Below, in pieces: positions 46,054 to 55,686 of a DNA stretch of 64,000 nucleotides. The notes beneath the pieces were generated by a model, which was not told the DNA's origin, made no database searches, and saw only the letters and a list, made by a program, of their open reading frames with translations. Numbering within the stretch: position 1 is the first letter of the stretch; the number at the start of each line of letters is the position of its first letter. The translations under genes and the position numbers were made by a program. The stretch is from an uncultured Pelagibacteraceae bacterium (GTDB lineage: Bacteria; Pseudomonadota; Alphaproteobacteria; Pelagibacterales; Pelagibacteraceae): the NCBI GenBank assembly GCA_902556905.1, contig CACDYK010000002.1, forward strand, positions 57,879-121,878, in the 5' to 3' direction.

Positions 46054-46938
46054 ATGAGTTTAGATTTAAATTTTTTTAAACAAAATGGATATCTAGTAAA
46101 AAAAAATTTAATTACTCAAAAAAAGATTAATAATATAAATAAAATTGTTAATGAAGTTGTAACAAAAGAAAATCGAAAAAATAAAAAAAAAGGTACAAAT
46201 GAAACTCAATCTTATGATAATTATCACTTTGTTTACAATTCAAACACATCACAAAATAAAGAAATTCTAAGATTAAATAATCCTCAAAATAGACATAAAA
46301 TTTTTTATGATTTATCCCGAGATAAAAAAATAATATCTATAGTTAAAAAGTTGTTAGGAGGATCTGTAAGATTTCATTTGGGCAAATTAAACTTTAAACT
46401 TCCTAATAAAAAAAAAGGAAGTGAAATTGGATGGCATCAAGACTGGGCATTTTATCCTCATACTAACGATGATTTAGTTACCGTTGGTATATATTTAGAT
46501 GATTGCTATGAGAAAAATGGACCTCTTAAAATAATAAAAAATTCACATGAAGGAAAATTATATAGCCATCATAATAGTGAAAATTTTTTTGTTGGAAAAA
46601 TAGATACAAAAAAAAACAAAATTGGAATAAAAAATAGTGTTTCCATAACTGGAACTGCAGGAACAGTTGTTTTTTTTCACTGTAGATCTATACATGGGTC
46701 TGGTCATAATCAGATGAATAGTTCGAGGCCTTTAATTTTATTTGGATATAGAGCCTCTGATGCATGGCCATTAATCAATGATGGCAATCCTCATCCAGAG
46801 GTAGATTTAGAAAATTATAATAAGAACATTATAATTGGAAAGAATTCAGTAATACCAAGACTAACAAAAGTCCCTACAATTATACCGTTGCCAAAAAAAA
46901 AACATTATGTGTCTATTTACGAACTTCAAAAAAATTAA
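46054..46938 (+). CDS. PhyH-family Fe(II)/2-oxoglutarate dioxygenase
   Basis: 294 residues. The iron triad is His and Asp in GWHQDWAFYPHTND and the distal His in CRSIHGSGHNQMNSSRPLILFGYR, with Arg for 2-oxoglutarate. Such enzymes hydroxylate small molecules such as phytanoyl-CoA, ectoine or aminoethylphosphonate. Lysine-rich linker near residues 35-45. Follows the nucleotidyltransferase by 6 bp. Confidence 0.85.
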   Translation: MSLDLNFFKQNGYLVKKNLITQKKINNINKIVNEVVTKENRKNKKKGTNETQSYDNYHFVYNSNTSQNKEILRLNNPQNRHKIFYDLSRDKKIISIVKKLLGGSVRFHLGKLNFKLPNKKKGSEIGWHQDWAFYPHTNDDLVTVGIYLDDCYEKNGPLKIIKNSHEGKLYSHHNSENFFVGKIDTKKNKIGIKNSVSITGTAGTVVFFHCRSIHGSGHNQMNSSRPLILFGYRASDAWPLINDGNPHPEVDLENYNKNIIIGKNSVIPRLTKVPTIIPLPKKKHYVSIYELQKN

Positions 46939-46973
46939 GATTGAATAAATAATAAGAAAAATAATAAATTTAA

Positions 46974-47825
46974 ATGAATGAGAGATTACAAACTATTGTA
47001 GATTTAAAAAATTATCCAATTCATGATTTATCTTCAGAAAAAATTCAAAAATTAATTAAAAAATGTAAAGATGATTTAGATCAGTTTAGTTGCTCTACTA
47101 TCCCAAATTTTATTTTACCTCAATCAATTAAATCAATGAATTTAGAATTAGAAAAAAAAATTGATAAAGTTTTTATGTCAAAAAAAAGTATTAATCCTTA
47201 TCTTAACTCTAAAGATGATCTATCTTTACCTCTAAGACATCCTAAAAGAACTTTTTTAGAGAGAGATAATGGATATTTAAATTCAGATCTTTTTAATAAA
47301 GACTCCGAAATGAAATTTTTATACGAGCAGGAAGAGCTTTTAAAATTTGTGTCAGCTTGCCTAGGTATTTCACCAATATATAGATGGGCGGATCCTTTAG
47401 CTTGTCACGCATATAATGTAATGAAACCAGAAGGAATTTTACCTTGGCATTTTGATAGTTGTGAATTTACACTTAGTATAATGATACAAAAACCTGATGA
47501 AGGAGGAATTTTTGAATATTGTCCATTTATTAGAGAGCCAGGAAATGAAAATTTTAATGAAGTTAAGAAAGTATTAGAAGGTGATAGGTCAAAAGTTAGA
47601 CAATTAAAGTTAGAACCTGGAGATCTACAAATATTTAAAGGTAGATTTACAATGCATAGAGTAACAAAGGTAAAAGGAAATAAACCAAGATATCTTTGTA
47701 TTCCAGCTTATGTTTTAGATCCTTGGAGAGTTAATACGCCAGAACATTCAGAAGCTATTTATGGAAAAATATTACCAATTCATATAGAAAGAAATAGATC
47801 AAGATCAGATGGTTTAGCAGATTAA
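46974..47825 (+). CDS. Second Fe(II)/2-oxoglutarate oxygenase (HalD/BesD-like)
   Basis: 283 residues. LPWHFDSCEFTLSIMIQKPDEGG carries the HxD and FTMHRVTKVKGNKPRYLCIPAY the distal His and Arg, so the facial triad is complete. The layout resembles BesD/HalD-type enzymes acting on free amino acids. In halogenases the Asp is Gly; here it is Asp, so hydroxylation is expected. Substrate unknown; it is 35 bp after the PhyH gene. Confidence 0.75.
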   Translation: MNERLQTIVDLKNYPIHDLSSEKIQKLIKKCKDDLDQFSCSTIPNFILPQSIKSMNLELEKKIDKVFMSKKSINPYLNSKDDLSLPLRHPKRTFLERDNGYLNSDLFNKDSEMKFLYEQEELLKFVSACLGISPIYRWADPLACHAYNVMKPEGILPWHFDSCEFTLSIMIQKPDEGGIFEYCPFIREPGNENFNEVKKVLEGDRSKVRQLKLEPGDLQIFKGRFTMHRVTKVKGNKPRYLCIPAYVLDPWRVNTPEHSEAIYGKILPIHIERNRSRSDGLAD

Positions 47826-47826
47826 T

Positions 47827-48606
47827 ATGATAAGCAATATTAAAACAAAAAAAATAAACAATGAAATCGTATCAATTATTATTGATGAACAAAAAACATA
47901 TAATTCATTATCATTTAAAAATTTAACAGATTTACTTAATGTTTTAAAAAAGCTTGATTCAGATAAGAAAATAAAAGTAATTATTTTAGAGGGTGCTGGT
48001 AAAGGATTTAGTGCAGGACATAATTTAAAAGAAGTAAGAGGATTAAATAAAAGAGAAAAATATCAAAAATTATTCAATCTTTGTTCAAAAGTAATGCTAC
48101 AAATCGTTGAAGGAAGAAAGCCAGTAATTGCAAAAGTTCATGGAGCTGCATTTGCTGCTGGATGTCAGTTAGTTGCTAGTTGTGATTTAGCTTACAGTAC
48201 TAATGATGCGTTGTTTGCAACACCTGGAGTAAATATAGGACTATTTTGTAGCACTCCTATGGTTGCTGTCAGTAGAAAAATTAATAGAAAACCAATGATG
48301 AAAATGTTGCTTACAGGCGAACCAATTAAAGCAAATTATGCAAAAGAAATTGGATTAATTAATGAGTGTTATCCAAAATCAAAATTAAACGGGGAAGTAT
48401 TAAAAGTTGCAAAAACTATTTCTTCAAAATCAAATTTAACAATTAAAATTGGTAAACAAGCTTTTTACAAACAATTGGAAATGCCGTTAAAAAAGGCTTA
48501 TGCATATACAAGTAAAATGATGACAATAAACATGATGGCAATGGATGCAAAAGAAGGAATATCAGCGTTTTTAGAAAAACGTAAACCAAACTGGAAAAAT
48601 AAATAG
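47827..48606 (+). CDS. ECHDC3-like enoyl-CoA hydratase/isomerase
   Basis: 259 residues of the crotonase fold. The oxyanion region is KGFSAGHNLKEVRG and HGAAFAAGCQLVASCDLA. In typical hydratases the equivalent of Gln114 is the catalytic Glu (GGGCEL), so hydration may be lost or altered. GVNIGLFCSTPMVAVSRK closely follows the animal ECHDC3 subgroup. It follows the dioxygenase by 1 bp, and its stop overlaps the next start. Confidence 0.83.
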   Translation: MISNIKTKKINNEIVSIIIDEQKTYNSLSFKNLTDLLNVLKKLDSDKKIKVIILEGAGKGFSAGHNLKEVRGLNKREKYQKLFNLCSKVMLQIVEGRKPVIAKVHGAAFAAGCQLVASCDLAYSTNDALFATPGVNIGLFCSTPMVAVSRKINRKPMMKMLLTGEPIKANYAKEIGLINECYPKSKLNGEVLKVAKTISSKSNLTIKIGKQAFYKQLEMPLKKAYAYTSKMMTINMMAMDAKEGISAFLEKRKPNWKNK

Positions 48607-48803
48607 TGTTAAATAAAAAGAATATTTTAATTGTTATTTTTATAGCAATAGCAATGTATTTTGTTTTAAGCTTTAACGATCATAATTTTAAAAGAGCAGT
48701 AGATGCTTGTCTTGCAGGAAGTCAAAAATTATCTGAGTCTAAAATTACAGACCTAGACGAAGCTCGAAAATTTTGTGAAGACCAAATTAAAAAAGATAAC
48801 TAA
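48606..48803 (+). CDS. Small single-span membrane protein
   Basis: 65 residues beginning with GTG that shares a base with the previous TAG. A membrane helix ILIVIFIAIAMYFVLSF is followed by a soluble tail DACLAGSQKLSESKITDLDEARKFCEDQIKK with two Cys. Stop overlaps the SBP56 ATG. Likely membrane-anchored and co-expressed; no family recognised. Confidence 0.6.
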   Translation: MLNKKNILIVIFIAIAMYFVLSFNDHNFKRAVDACLAGSQKLSESKITDLDEARKFCEDQIKKDN

Positions 48804-50176
48804 TGAATGATATAAAAAATATGGATAAATCATGTTGTGGGCCTGGCTATGCTAGTCCCTCTGAGGCAATTAAAGCGCCTAATGAAAAACTTTTATATAC
48901 AATAGCTATTTATACTGGCACAGGAATTCAAAAACCTGATTATCTTGCAACTATTGATGTTGATCCAGATAGCCCGACATATTCACAAGTTATTCACCGT
49001 CTTGAAATGCCTGGAATAGGAGATGAGCTTCATCATATGGGGTGGAATGCTTGTTCTTCATGTCATGGAGATGAGGGGATGAGCAGAAAATATCTTTTAG
49101 TTCCGGGAGTTAGATCTAATAATATTCACGTGATTGATACTGCATCAGATCCTTTTGCCCCAAAAATTCACAAAATTATCGAGGGTTCTGAAATAAAATC
49201 AAAAACAAATTTGTCAGGTCCTCATACAGTTCATTGTCTCGGTTCTGAAATTATTATTTCTTTTCTAGGTAATGCAAGAGGAGAAGCTCCTGGAGGGTAT
49301 TTGCATTTAAATAAAGACTTTGAAATAGTCGGAAGGTGGGAAAATTCTATGGGCGATATTCCATTTAGTTACGATTTTTGGTATCAACCTCGACATAATG
49401 TGATGGTCAGTTCCGAATGGGCTGCACCAAATACTTTTATGCCTGGTTTTGATCTTGAAGAAGTGGGTCACTTAAAATATGGACGTAGATTACATATTTG
49501 GGATTTCAAAAAGAAAGAACCAGTTGAGACAATGTACTTAGGTGAAGATGGTTTAATACCGCTAGAGGTTAAATTTTTACATAATCCTGATAGCAGTCAT
49601 GGATTTTGTGGAGCAGCTTTAAGTGCAAATGTAATTCATTTTTGGAAATCTAAAGAAGGAAAATGGGAATGGGAAAAAATTATTGATGTTGAAAATGAAC
49701 CACATCCTGAATGGCCCATCCCCATACCAGGTGTAATGTCTGCTATACTTGTTTCAATGGATGATAAGTATCTTTATCTAAATAATTGGCTTCATGGAGA
49801 TATGAGGCAATACGACATTTCTGATCCTCATAATCCAAAATTAACTGGCCAAGTATGGATGGGAGGACTTTTAGGCAAAGCACCAATTGTAAATGGAGTA
49901 AAAATTGCCGGTGGCCCACAAATGTATCAATTATCTTTAGATGGAAAACGTATGTACGTTACAACTTCATTGTTTTCAACTTGGGATAATCAATTCTATC
50001 CAGAAATTCGTACCCAAGGAGGAGCTATGATAATGATTGATTGTGATGTTGAAAACGGAGGAATGAAAATCAATAAGGATTTCATAGTTGATTTTGGGAA
50101 AGAGCCTAATGGTCCAAGCAGATGTCATGAAAGTAGATATCCGGGTGGAGATTGTACAAGTGATATTTGGCTGTAA
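48803..50176 (+). CDS. SBP56 / methanethiol oxidase family protein
   Basis: 457 residues. It matches the selenium-binding protein family along its whole length: SCCGPGYASPSEAIKAPNEKLLY, DELHHMGWNACSSCHGDEG, YDFWYQPRHNVMVSSEWAAPN, LYLNNWLHGDMRQYDISDPHNPKLTGQ and YPGGDCTSDIWL at the C-terminus. Bacterial members (MtoX) oxidise methanethiol to formaldehyde, sulfide and peroxide with copper. Unlike described MtoX there is no signal peptide, so it is cytoplasmic like human SELENBP1. It overlaps the ferredoxin start by one base. Confidence 0.9.
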   Translation: MNDIKNMDKSCCGPGYASPSEAIKAPNEKLLYTIAIYTGTGIQKPDYLATIDVDPDSPTYSQVIHRLEMPGIGDELHHMGWNACSSCHGDEGMSRKYLLVPGVRSNNIHVIDTASDPFAPKIHKIIEGSEIKSKTNLSGPHTVHCLGSEIIISFLGNARGEAPGGYLHLNKDFEIVGRWENSMGDIPFSYDFWYQPRHNVMVSSEWAAPNTFMPGFDLEEVGHLKYGRRLHIWDFKKKEPVETMYLGEDGLIPLEVKFLHNPDSSHGFCGAALSANVIHFWKSKEGKWEWEKIIDVENEPHPEWPIPIPGVMSAILVSMDDKYLYLNNWLHGDMRQYDISDPHNPKLTGQVWMGGLLGKAPIVNGVKIAGGPQMYQLSLDGKRMYVTTSLFSTWDNQFYPEIRTQGGAMIMIDCDVENGGMKINKDFIVDFGKEPNGPSRCHESRYPGGDCTSDIWL

Positions 50177-50538
50177 TGCAAATTACAATTTCTAATCGTG
50201 ATAATAAAGTTTACGAAGTTTTAGGGAAAATGTCCTTACTTCAAGAATTGAGAGAACAAGGTGTAGATTTACCTTATGGTTGTCAGTATGGAGGATGTAT
50301 TACTTGTGCAGCAAAATTGATTGAGGGTGAGGTAGATCAGCGGTCACAAGTTGCTCTTAATAACAGACAGATCAATAATGGTTATATAATTTTATGCGTA
50401 GCGAGACCAAAGAAAGATTGTACGATTGAGATTGGGGTTGAAAGTCATGATAAATTATACCGTAATCCTTTTCTTGACCCTCTTGCACCACATGAGTTAA
50501 AAGCTGATATTGCTAGCCAGAAAAATAAAAAAAAATAA
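50176..50538 (+). CDS. Plant-type 2Fe-2S ferredoxin
   Basis: 120 residues from ATG at 50176. The cluster ligands are in PYGCQYGGCITCAAKL (C-x4-C-x2-C) and the fourth Cys in IILCVARPK, so it is a 2Fe-2S protein of the plant/photosynthetic type. It may serve the Rieske oxygenase at 44055 or the SBP56 protein. Its ATG overlaps the upstream TAA, so translation is coupled. Confidence 0.85.
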   Translation: MQITISNRDNKVYEVLGKMSLLQELREQGVDLPYGCQYGGCITCAAKLIEGEVDQRSQVALNNRQINNGYIILCVARPKKDCTIEIGVESHDKLYRNPFLDPLAPHELKADIASQKNKKK

Positions 50539-50543
50539 CATTA

Positions 50544-50993
50544 ATGAATCACAACGAACCTTACAGCGATGAGTATTTAAGAGATATACTTAGCTCAGTT
50601 AAAACAATTGCAATGGTTGGAGCAAGTCCAGATAAAACAAAGTTTAGTTATGGTGTACTTAGAGTACTACATGAAACAGGTTACGATATGATACCTGTAA
50701 ATCCTCGTCCTGGTATAACTGAAATTAGAGGGCTTAAAGTTTACTCAAGTTTAAAAGAAATTGACCGACAAGTTGATATGGTAGAAGTTTTTAGAAAACC
50801 TGAAGATCTTTATGCTATTGCTGAAGAGGCAATTTCAATTAATGCTAAAGTTTTATGGGGACAAATTGGAGTTATTAATCATGATGCAGCAAAATTAGCA
50901 GAAGAAGCAGGTCTAAAGGTAGTGATGAATAAGTGCCCAAAGATTGAACTATTTCGTCCATTTTGGAAACCACGTCTTGATCTTAAAATATAA
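50544..50993 (+). CDS. CoA-binding protein (YccU-like), copy 1
   Basis: 149 residues. A Rossmann-like CoA_binding_2 domain: IAMVGASPDKTKFSYGVLRVLHETGYDMIPVNPRPG, then VDMVEVFRKPEDLYAIAEEAI and VLWGQIGVINHDAAKLAEEAGLKVVMNKCPKIE. Binds CoA or a CoA-like nucleotide; no reaction known. Copy 2 follows after 6 bp. Confidence 0.85.
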   Translation: MNHNEPYSDEYLRDILSSVKTIAMVGASPDKTKFSYGVLRVLHETGYDMIPVNPRPGITEIRGLKVYSSLKEIDRQVDMVEVFRKPEDLYAIAEEAISINAKVLWGQIGVINHDAAKLAEEAGLKVVMNKCPKIELFRPFWKPRLDLKI

Positions 50994-50999
50994 AATTTA

Positions 51000-51437
51000 A
51001 TGATATTAGAAAGTAAAGATCCAAAAAATCCATTAACAATTGCAATGATTGGTGTAAGTAAAAATTTAACAAAACCTTCAACCATTGTAATGAAATATAT
51101 GAAAAGTTATGGATATAAAGTAATTCCAGTTAATCCAAGAGCAAAAGGTGAAATGATTTTAGGTGAAAAAGTTTTTGGAAAATTAGACGAAATAAAAAAA
51201 AAAATTGATATCGTAAATGTTTTTAGACCTTCAAAAGAAGCTGTAGAAATAGCTAAAGACGCTGTTAAAATTGGTGCCAAAGTTTTATGGTTGCAATTAG
51301 GTGTAAGCAGTATTGAAGCTAAAGAAATTGTAGAGTCAAATAATATTGAATACATTGAAAACAGATGTACAAAAATGGAATATCAAAAAAAATTTTTAAA
51401 AAAAGCACAATCTTTTCCAGTTTTAGTTAATAGATAA
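51000..51437 (+). CDS. CoA-binding protein (YccU-like), copy 2
   Basis: 145 residues, same family: IAMIGVSKNLTKPSTIVMKYMKSYGYKVIPVNPRAKG, then VNVFRPSKEAVEIAKDAVKIGAKVLWLQLGVSS and YIENRCTKMEYQ. The two copies are clearly diverged, not a recent duplication. Its stop overlaps the next ATG as TAATG. Confidence 0.85.
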   Translation: MILESKDPKNPLTIAMIGVSKNLTKPSTIVMKYMKSYGYKVIPVNPRAKGEMILGEKVFGKLDEIKKKIDIVNVFRPSKEAVEIAKDAVKIGAKVLWLQLGVSSIEAKEIVESNNIEYIENRCTKMEYQKKFLKKAQSFPVLVNR

Positions 51438-52006
51438 TGAAAAAAATCTTTTTAGTTTATGGTCATTATAATGACCAATCATTCAATGCCGCAATAAGAG
51501 ATACTTTTATTAAAACAGCAGAAGATAAAGGTAATAAAGTTGATGCAGTTGATTTGTATAAAGAAAAATTTGATCCAGTTTTTGCAGGCGAAGAACCTGG
51601 CGAAGATGTTTTGAATCATCGTAAAAGAATCGAAGAATGTGATACGATTGTTCTAATAGCGCCAATCTGGAATTTTAGAATGCCAGCAATAGTTGAGGGC
51701 TGGATAGATAAAGTTTTAGCTCCACCTTGGGCTTTTAGATTTAAACAATTATGGGGAAATTATGGATATCCAATTGGGAACTTAAGGAAAAAAAAAGCTA
51801 TAATTTTTTGTACCTATGGTTCACCACGATTAGCAATTACTACTTTTTTTTTAAACTTACCGATTAGAAGGTTAAAAAGAGGAGTATTTCATATGTGTGG
51901 CATATATAACATTGTCTATAGAAGATATTTTGCAGTACCATTTGTAAGTGATGCAAAAAGACAAGAATTTCTAAATGATGTTAAAAACACTGCAAATAAC
52001 ATTTAA
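51437..52006 (+). CDS. NAD(P)H:quinone reductase-like flavodoxin-fold protein
   Basis: 189 residues of the flavodoxin-like fold: KIFLVYGHYNDQSFNAAIRDTF for the FMN/FAD phosphate, TIVLIAPIWNFRMPAIVEGWIDKVLAPPWAFRF for the flavin ring. It resembles MdaB/KefF quinone reductases. It could regenerate quinols or reduce a product of the upstream oxygenases. Confidence 0.85.
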   Translation: MKKIFLVYGHYNDQSFNAAIRDTFIKTAEDKGNKVDAVDLYKEKFDPVFAGEEPGEDVLNHRKRIEECDTIVLIAPIWNFRMPAIVEGWIDKVLAPPWAFRFKQLWGNYGYPIGNLRKKKAIIFCTYGSPRLAITTFFLNLPIRRLKRGVFHMCGIYNIVYRRYFAVPFVSDAKRQEFLNDVKNTANNI

Positions 52007-52451
52007 AGTTTTAATATTTATATTAATCTCAATTTCAATTTCTAAAGCAGAACTATTAAAGCCTAATAGTCAAATCAAACCTGCTGAAGTTGTTAAAATC
52101 CAATTAACAGGACTTCAAAAAAATGACTTAAGTTTTAAGGATAGCGGAATTGAGCAGACTTGGAACTTTGCTCATCCAAATAATAAAAAGGTGACTGGGC
52201 CTTTACCCAACTTTAAAAGGATGATTAAGGGAGACGCTTATCAAATGATGTTAGATCACTTAAGCCACACAATAACTGAGCTTGGAAGTAGCGATAAATG
52301 GGCTCAATTTGAAGTAGTTATTTTGGATAAGAATAAAATCTACCATAAGTTCAATTGGCAAGTTGAAAAATATACGCTTGATGGATTATTAAAAGATTGT
52401 TGGTTGACCACCATGGTCTCAAATCCTATCCCACTTGGCAGTTCAATTTAA
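51975..52451 (+). CDS. Secreted DUF4864-like protein
   Basis: 158 residues. Signal peptide MLKTLQITFKVLIFILISISISKA, mature domain beginning LLKPNSQIKPAEVVKIQLTGLQKNDL. The layout LQKND...GIEQTWNFAHPNNKKVTGPLPNFKRMI recalls DUF4864. The gene overlaps the previous one by 32 bp, with two ATG codons in a row at the start. Role unknown. Confidence 0.65.
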   Translation: MMLKTLQITFKVLIFILISISISKAELLKPNSQIKPAEVVKIQLTGLQKNDLSFKDSGIEQTWNFAHPNNKKVTGPLPNFKRMIKGDAYQMMLDHLSHTITELGSSDKWAQFEVVILDKNKIYHKFNWQVEKYTLDGLLKDCWLTTMVSNPIPLGSSI

Positions 52452-52507
52452 TTGTCTAGAGATACAATTTTGTTTCGTTATTTCAAAAAATTTAGTAGGA
52501 ATCGCTG

Positions 52508-54937
52508 ATGAAAACAAAAACTAAAGTTGTTGTAGTTGGTGGCGGAGTAGTAGGAGTAAGTGCACTTTATCATTTAGCTAAAAAAGGTTGGTCAGATGTT
52601 GTTCTTGTTGAGCGAAAAGAATTAACATCAGGTTCAACTTGGCATGCAGCTGGATTATTACCTTTGTTTAATATGAGTTATTCAGTTGGGCAGCTTCATA
52701 AATATGCGGTTGATCTTTATAAAAAATTAGAAGAAGAAACTGGAAAAAATGTTGGCTTTAGTGTCGTTTCAAATATTCGTTTAGCAAGTACCAAAGATAG
52801 AATGGATGAATATCATCAATATGCAGGTGTTGCTCAAACTATTGGTGTTGATGTAAAATTTTTAACACCAGAGCAAGTAAAAGAAATTTGGCCTTTATGT
52901 CATACAGATGATTTAGTTGGTGCAATCCAACACCCAGAAGATGGTTATATTCAGCCTGCTGATTTAACACAAGCGATGGCAACTGGTGCAAGAAATATGG
53001 GAGCAGAAATTTATAGAAACACAAGCGTGCTTTCTATGAAACAAACTAATGATGGTTGGGTTGTTGAAACAGATAAAGGATCAATTGAATGCGAACATAT
53101 TATTTCTTGTTCAGGAAATTTTGCAAGACAAACTGGAAAAATGGTTGGATTAGATATACCTGTTATTCCAGTAGAACATCAATACATAGTAACAGAACCA
53201 CATCCTGAAATTCAAAAAAGAAAAAAAGACGGCTTACCAGAAATGGGAGTTCTTAGAGATAGTGATAGCAGATGGTATATGAGAGAAGAAGCTGGTGGAT
53301 TAATTTTGGGTCCATATGAAGACGGTGCACCAGCTTGTTATGTTAATGGGCCATCAAAAGATTCAGAATATGAATTATTTCAAGAAGATTTGGATAGATT
53401 AGCACCACATATAGAAGGTGCAATACATCGAGTTCCTGCGTTTGGAGAGGTAGGTGTTAAAAAAGTTTATAACGGTGCAATTTGTTATACACCAGACGGT
53501 AATCCAATTGTAGGACCTGCATGGGGATTAAAAAACTTTTGGATTAATGAAGGTCATAGTTTTGGAATTACTGCAGCTGGTGGAGCAGGATGGCAGTTAG
53601 CTGAATGGATTGTTGATGGAGAACCAACGATTGATATGCTTGGTGTTGAGCCTAGACGTTATGGCGATTACGCAACAAAATCTTATTTAAAAGCTAAAAA
53701 CGAAGAAGCTTATAGTCATGTATTTATTACGCATTATCCAGATGAAGAAAGACCAGCTGCAAGACCTTTAAAAACTTCACCTTGTTATGAAAGAATGAAA
53801 GATTTAGGTGCAGTATTTGGTCAAAAATTTGGCTGGGAGAGACCTAATTTTTTTGCAACAGATGGTATGGAGCAAAAAGACGATTGGTCTTTTAGAAGAT
53901 CTAAATGGTTTGAGGCTATTAAAAAAGAATGTCAAAATGTAAAAGAAAATGTTGGTCTTTTAGATATGACTGCATTTGCAAAATGTAGAATTAAAGGTCC
54001 AAAAGCAGAAGAATTTTTAGATCATTTAGTAGCAAATAAACTTCCCAAAAAAATTGGAAGAATTGGATTGTGTCACGCACTAAATACCAAAGGTGGAGTT
54101 CATTCAGAATTTACAATTATGAGAGAAGCTGAGGATAGTTTTTATTTAGTTTCAGCTGGAGCTAATTTACGATTAGACCATGATTGGATTAAAAAATGGA
54201 TGCCGAATGAAGGAGTTACATTTGAAGATCTAACAAATAGCACTGGTGTACTTGTTGTTGCAGGACCTAAATCAAGAGAATTGTTAGAGAAAATATCAAC
54301 TGATGACTTTTCAAATGAAAATTTTAAATGGTTGACAGCTCAAGACGTAAATGTTGGATACGCCCCAGTTAACGCTATGAGAGTAAACTTTGTTGGTGAA
54401 TTAGGATGGGAACTTCATCATCCAATTGAATATCAAAACCATATCTTTGATAAAATAATGGAAGCAGGAAAAGATTTAGGTATTAAACCTTTTGGCATAA
54501 GAGCAATGAATAGCTTAAGACTAGAAAAATCATACAAATTAGTTGGTACAGAACTTTCAATTGAATACTCACCATATGAATCAGGCTTAGATAGATTTGT
54601 TCATCCTAACAAAGGAAGTTTCATAGGATTAGAGGCCCTTAATAAATGGAGAGAAAAAGGTTTTGATAACAAACTTATTACTCTGGAAGTCCACAATACT
54701 AAAGATGCAGATGTTTTGGGAAATAATCCAATATATAAAGATAACAAAGTAGTTGGAAGAGCTACAGGCGGTGAATTTGGTTTCAGGTTAGATAAATCTA
54801 TTGCCCTTGCTATGGTTAAACCAGAACATTCTAATGTGGGCGACAAATTACAAGTTGATATTTTAGGTGAAATGTATGAGGCTACAGTAATAGAAGAGAG
54901 TCCATATGATTCTGAAAATAATTTATTGAGAGCTTAA
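52508..54937 (+). CDS. Dimethylglycine/sarcosine dehydrogenase-like flavoprotein
   Basis: 809 residues: an N-terminal DAO domain (FAD motif [20 protein letters not shown] at 7-26) and a C-terminal GcvT domain (from about 450). GSTWHAAG holds His46, which matches the His that carries FAD covalently in DMG dehydrogenase. THF in the GcvT domain would take the methyl. Electrons go to ETF, whose genes follow with TAATG coupling. Dimethylglycine is the likely substrate; sarcosine or another methylated amine is possible. Confidence 0.88.
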   Translation: MKTKTKVVVVGGGVVGVSALYHLAKKGWSDVVLVERKELTSGSTWHAAGLLPLFNMSYSVGQLHKYAVDLYKKLEEETGKNVGFSVVSNIRLASTKDRMDEYHQYAGVAQTIGVDVKFLTPEQVKEIWPLCHTDDLVGAIQHPEDGYIQPADLTQAMATGARNMGAEIYRNTSVLSMKQTNDGWVVETDKGSIECEHIISCSGNFARQTGKMVGLDIPVIPVEHQYIVTEPHPEIQKRKKDGLPEMGVLRDSDSRWYMREEAGGLILGPYEDGAPACYVNGPSKDSEYELFQEDLDRLAPHIEGAIHRVPAFGEVGVKKVYNGAICYTPDGNPIVGPAWGLKNFWINEGHSFGITAAGGAGWQLAEWIVDGEPTIDMLGVEPRRYGDYATKSYLKAKNEEAYSHVFITHYPDEERPAARPLKTSPCYERMKDLGAVFGQKFGWERPNFFATDGMEQKDDWSFRRSKWFEAIKKECQNVKENVGLLDMTAFAKCRIKGPKAEEFLDHLVANKLPKKIGRIGLCHALNTKGGVHSEFTIMREAEDSFYLVSAGANLRLDHDWIKKWMPNEGVTFEDLTNSTGVLVVAGPKSRELLEKISTDDFSNENFKWLTAQDVNVGYAPVNAMRVNFVGELGWELHHPIEYQNHIFDKIMEAGKDLGIKPFGIRAMNSLRLEKSYKLVGTELSIEYSPYESGLDRFVHPNKGSFIGLEALNKWREKGFDNKLITLEVHNTKDADVLGNNPIYKDNKVVGRATGGEFGFRLDKSIALAMVKPEHSNVGDKLQVDILGEMYEATVIEESPYDSENNLLRA

Positions 54938-55686
54938 TGAAAATTTTAGTCGCTGTTAAAAGAGTTATTGATTACAACGTTCAAATAAGAGTTAAAGAAG
55001 ATGGTACAGGTATTGTTACTGAGAACGTTAAGATGTCAACAAATCCACCAGATGATAATGCAATAGAGGAAGCTGTTAAGATAAAAGAAAGTGGAAAGGC
55101 GACAGAAGTAATTGCTGTAACTATTGGTGAAGAAAAAGCTCAGGAAACAGTAAGAAAAGCATTAGCTGTTGGTGCGGATAGAGGAATTCATGTTAAAGCA
55201 GAAGGTGTAATAGAGCCTATAGCTGTTTCAAAAATTTTACAAAAAATTGTTGATAAAGAAAAACCAGATTTAGTATTTATGGGCAAACAAGCGATTGATG
55301 ATGACTGTAATCAAACAGGACAAATGTTAAGTGCATTATTGGATTGGCCTCAAGCAACTTTTGCATCAAAAATTGAAGTTAAAGATGGAAAACTTGAAGT
55401 TGTTAGAGAGATAGATGAAGGTTTAGAAACTATCGAAATAAACATGCCTGCAATTGTTACATGTGACCTAAGATTAAATGAGCCGAGATACGCTTCATTA
55501 CCAAATATTATGAAGGCTAAGAAAAAACCAATTGAACAAATGAATGCATCAGATCTAGGTGTTGATGTAGCCCCAAAAATTCAACAAATAAAAGTTGAAG
55601 AACCACCAAAACGAAAAGCTGGAATTAAAGTTTCAAGTGTGGCTGAATTGGTTCAAAAATTAAAAAATGAGGCAAAAGTAATATAA
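54937..55686 (+). CDS. etfB: Electron transfer flavoprotein beta subunit
   Basis: 249 residues: [60 protein letters not shown] and the recognition loop [24 protein letters not shown]. Binds AMP and pairs with EtfA to carry electrons from flavin dehydrogenases. Starts on the TAATG of the DMG dehydrogenase-like gene. Confidence 0.95.
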   Translation: MKILVAVKRVIDYNVQIRVKEDGTGIVTENVKMSTNPPDDNAIEEAVKIKESGKATEVIAVTIGEEKAQETVRKALAVGADRGIHVKAEGVIEPIAVSKILQKIVDKEKPDLVFMGKQAIDDDCNQTGQMLSALLDWPQATFASKIEVKDGKLEVVREIDEGLETIEINMPAIVTCDLRLNEPRYASLPNIMKAKKKPIEQMNASDLGVDVAPKIQQIKVEEPPKRKAGIKVSSVAELVQKLKNEAKVI

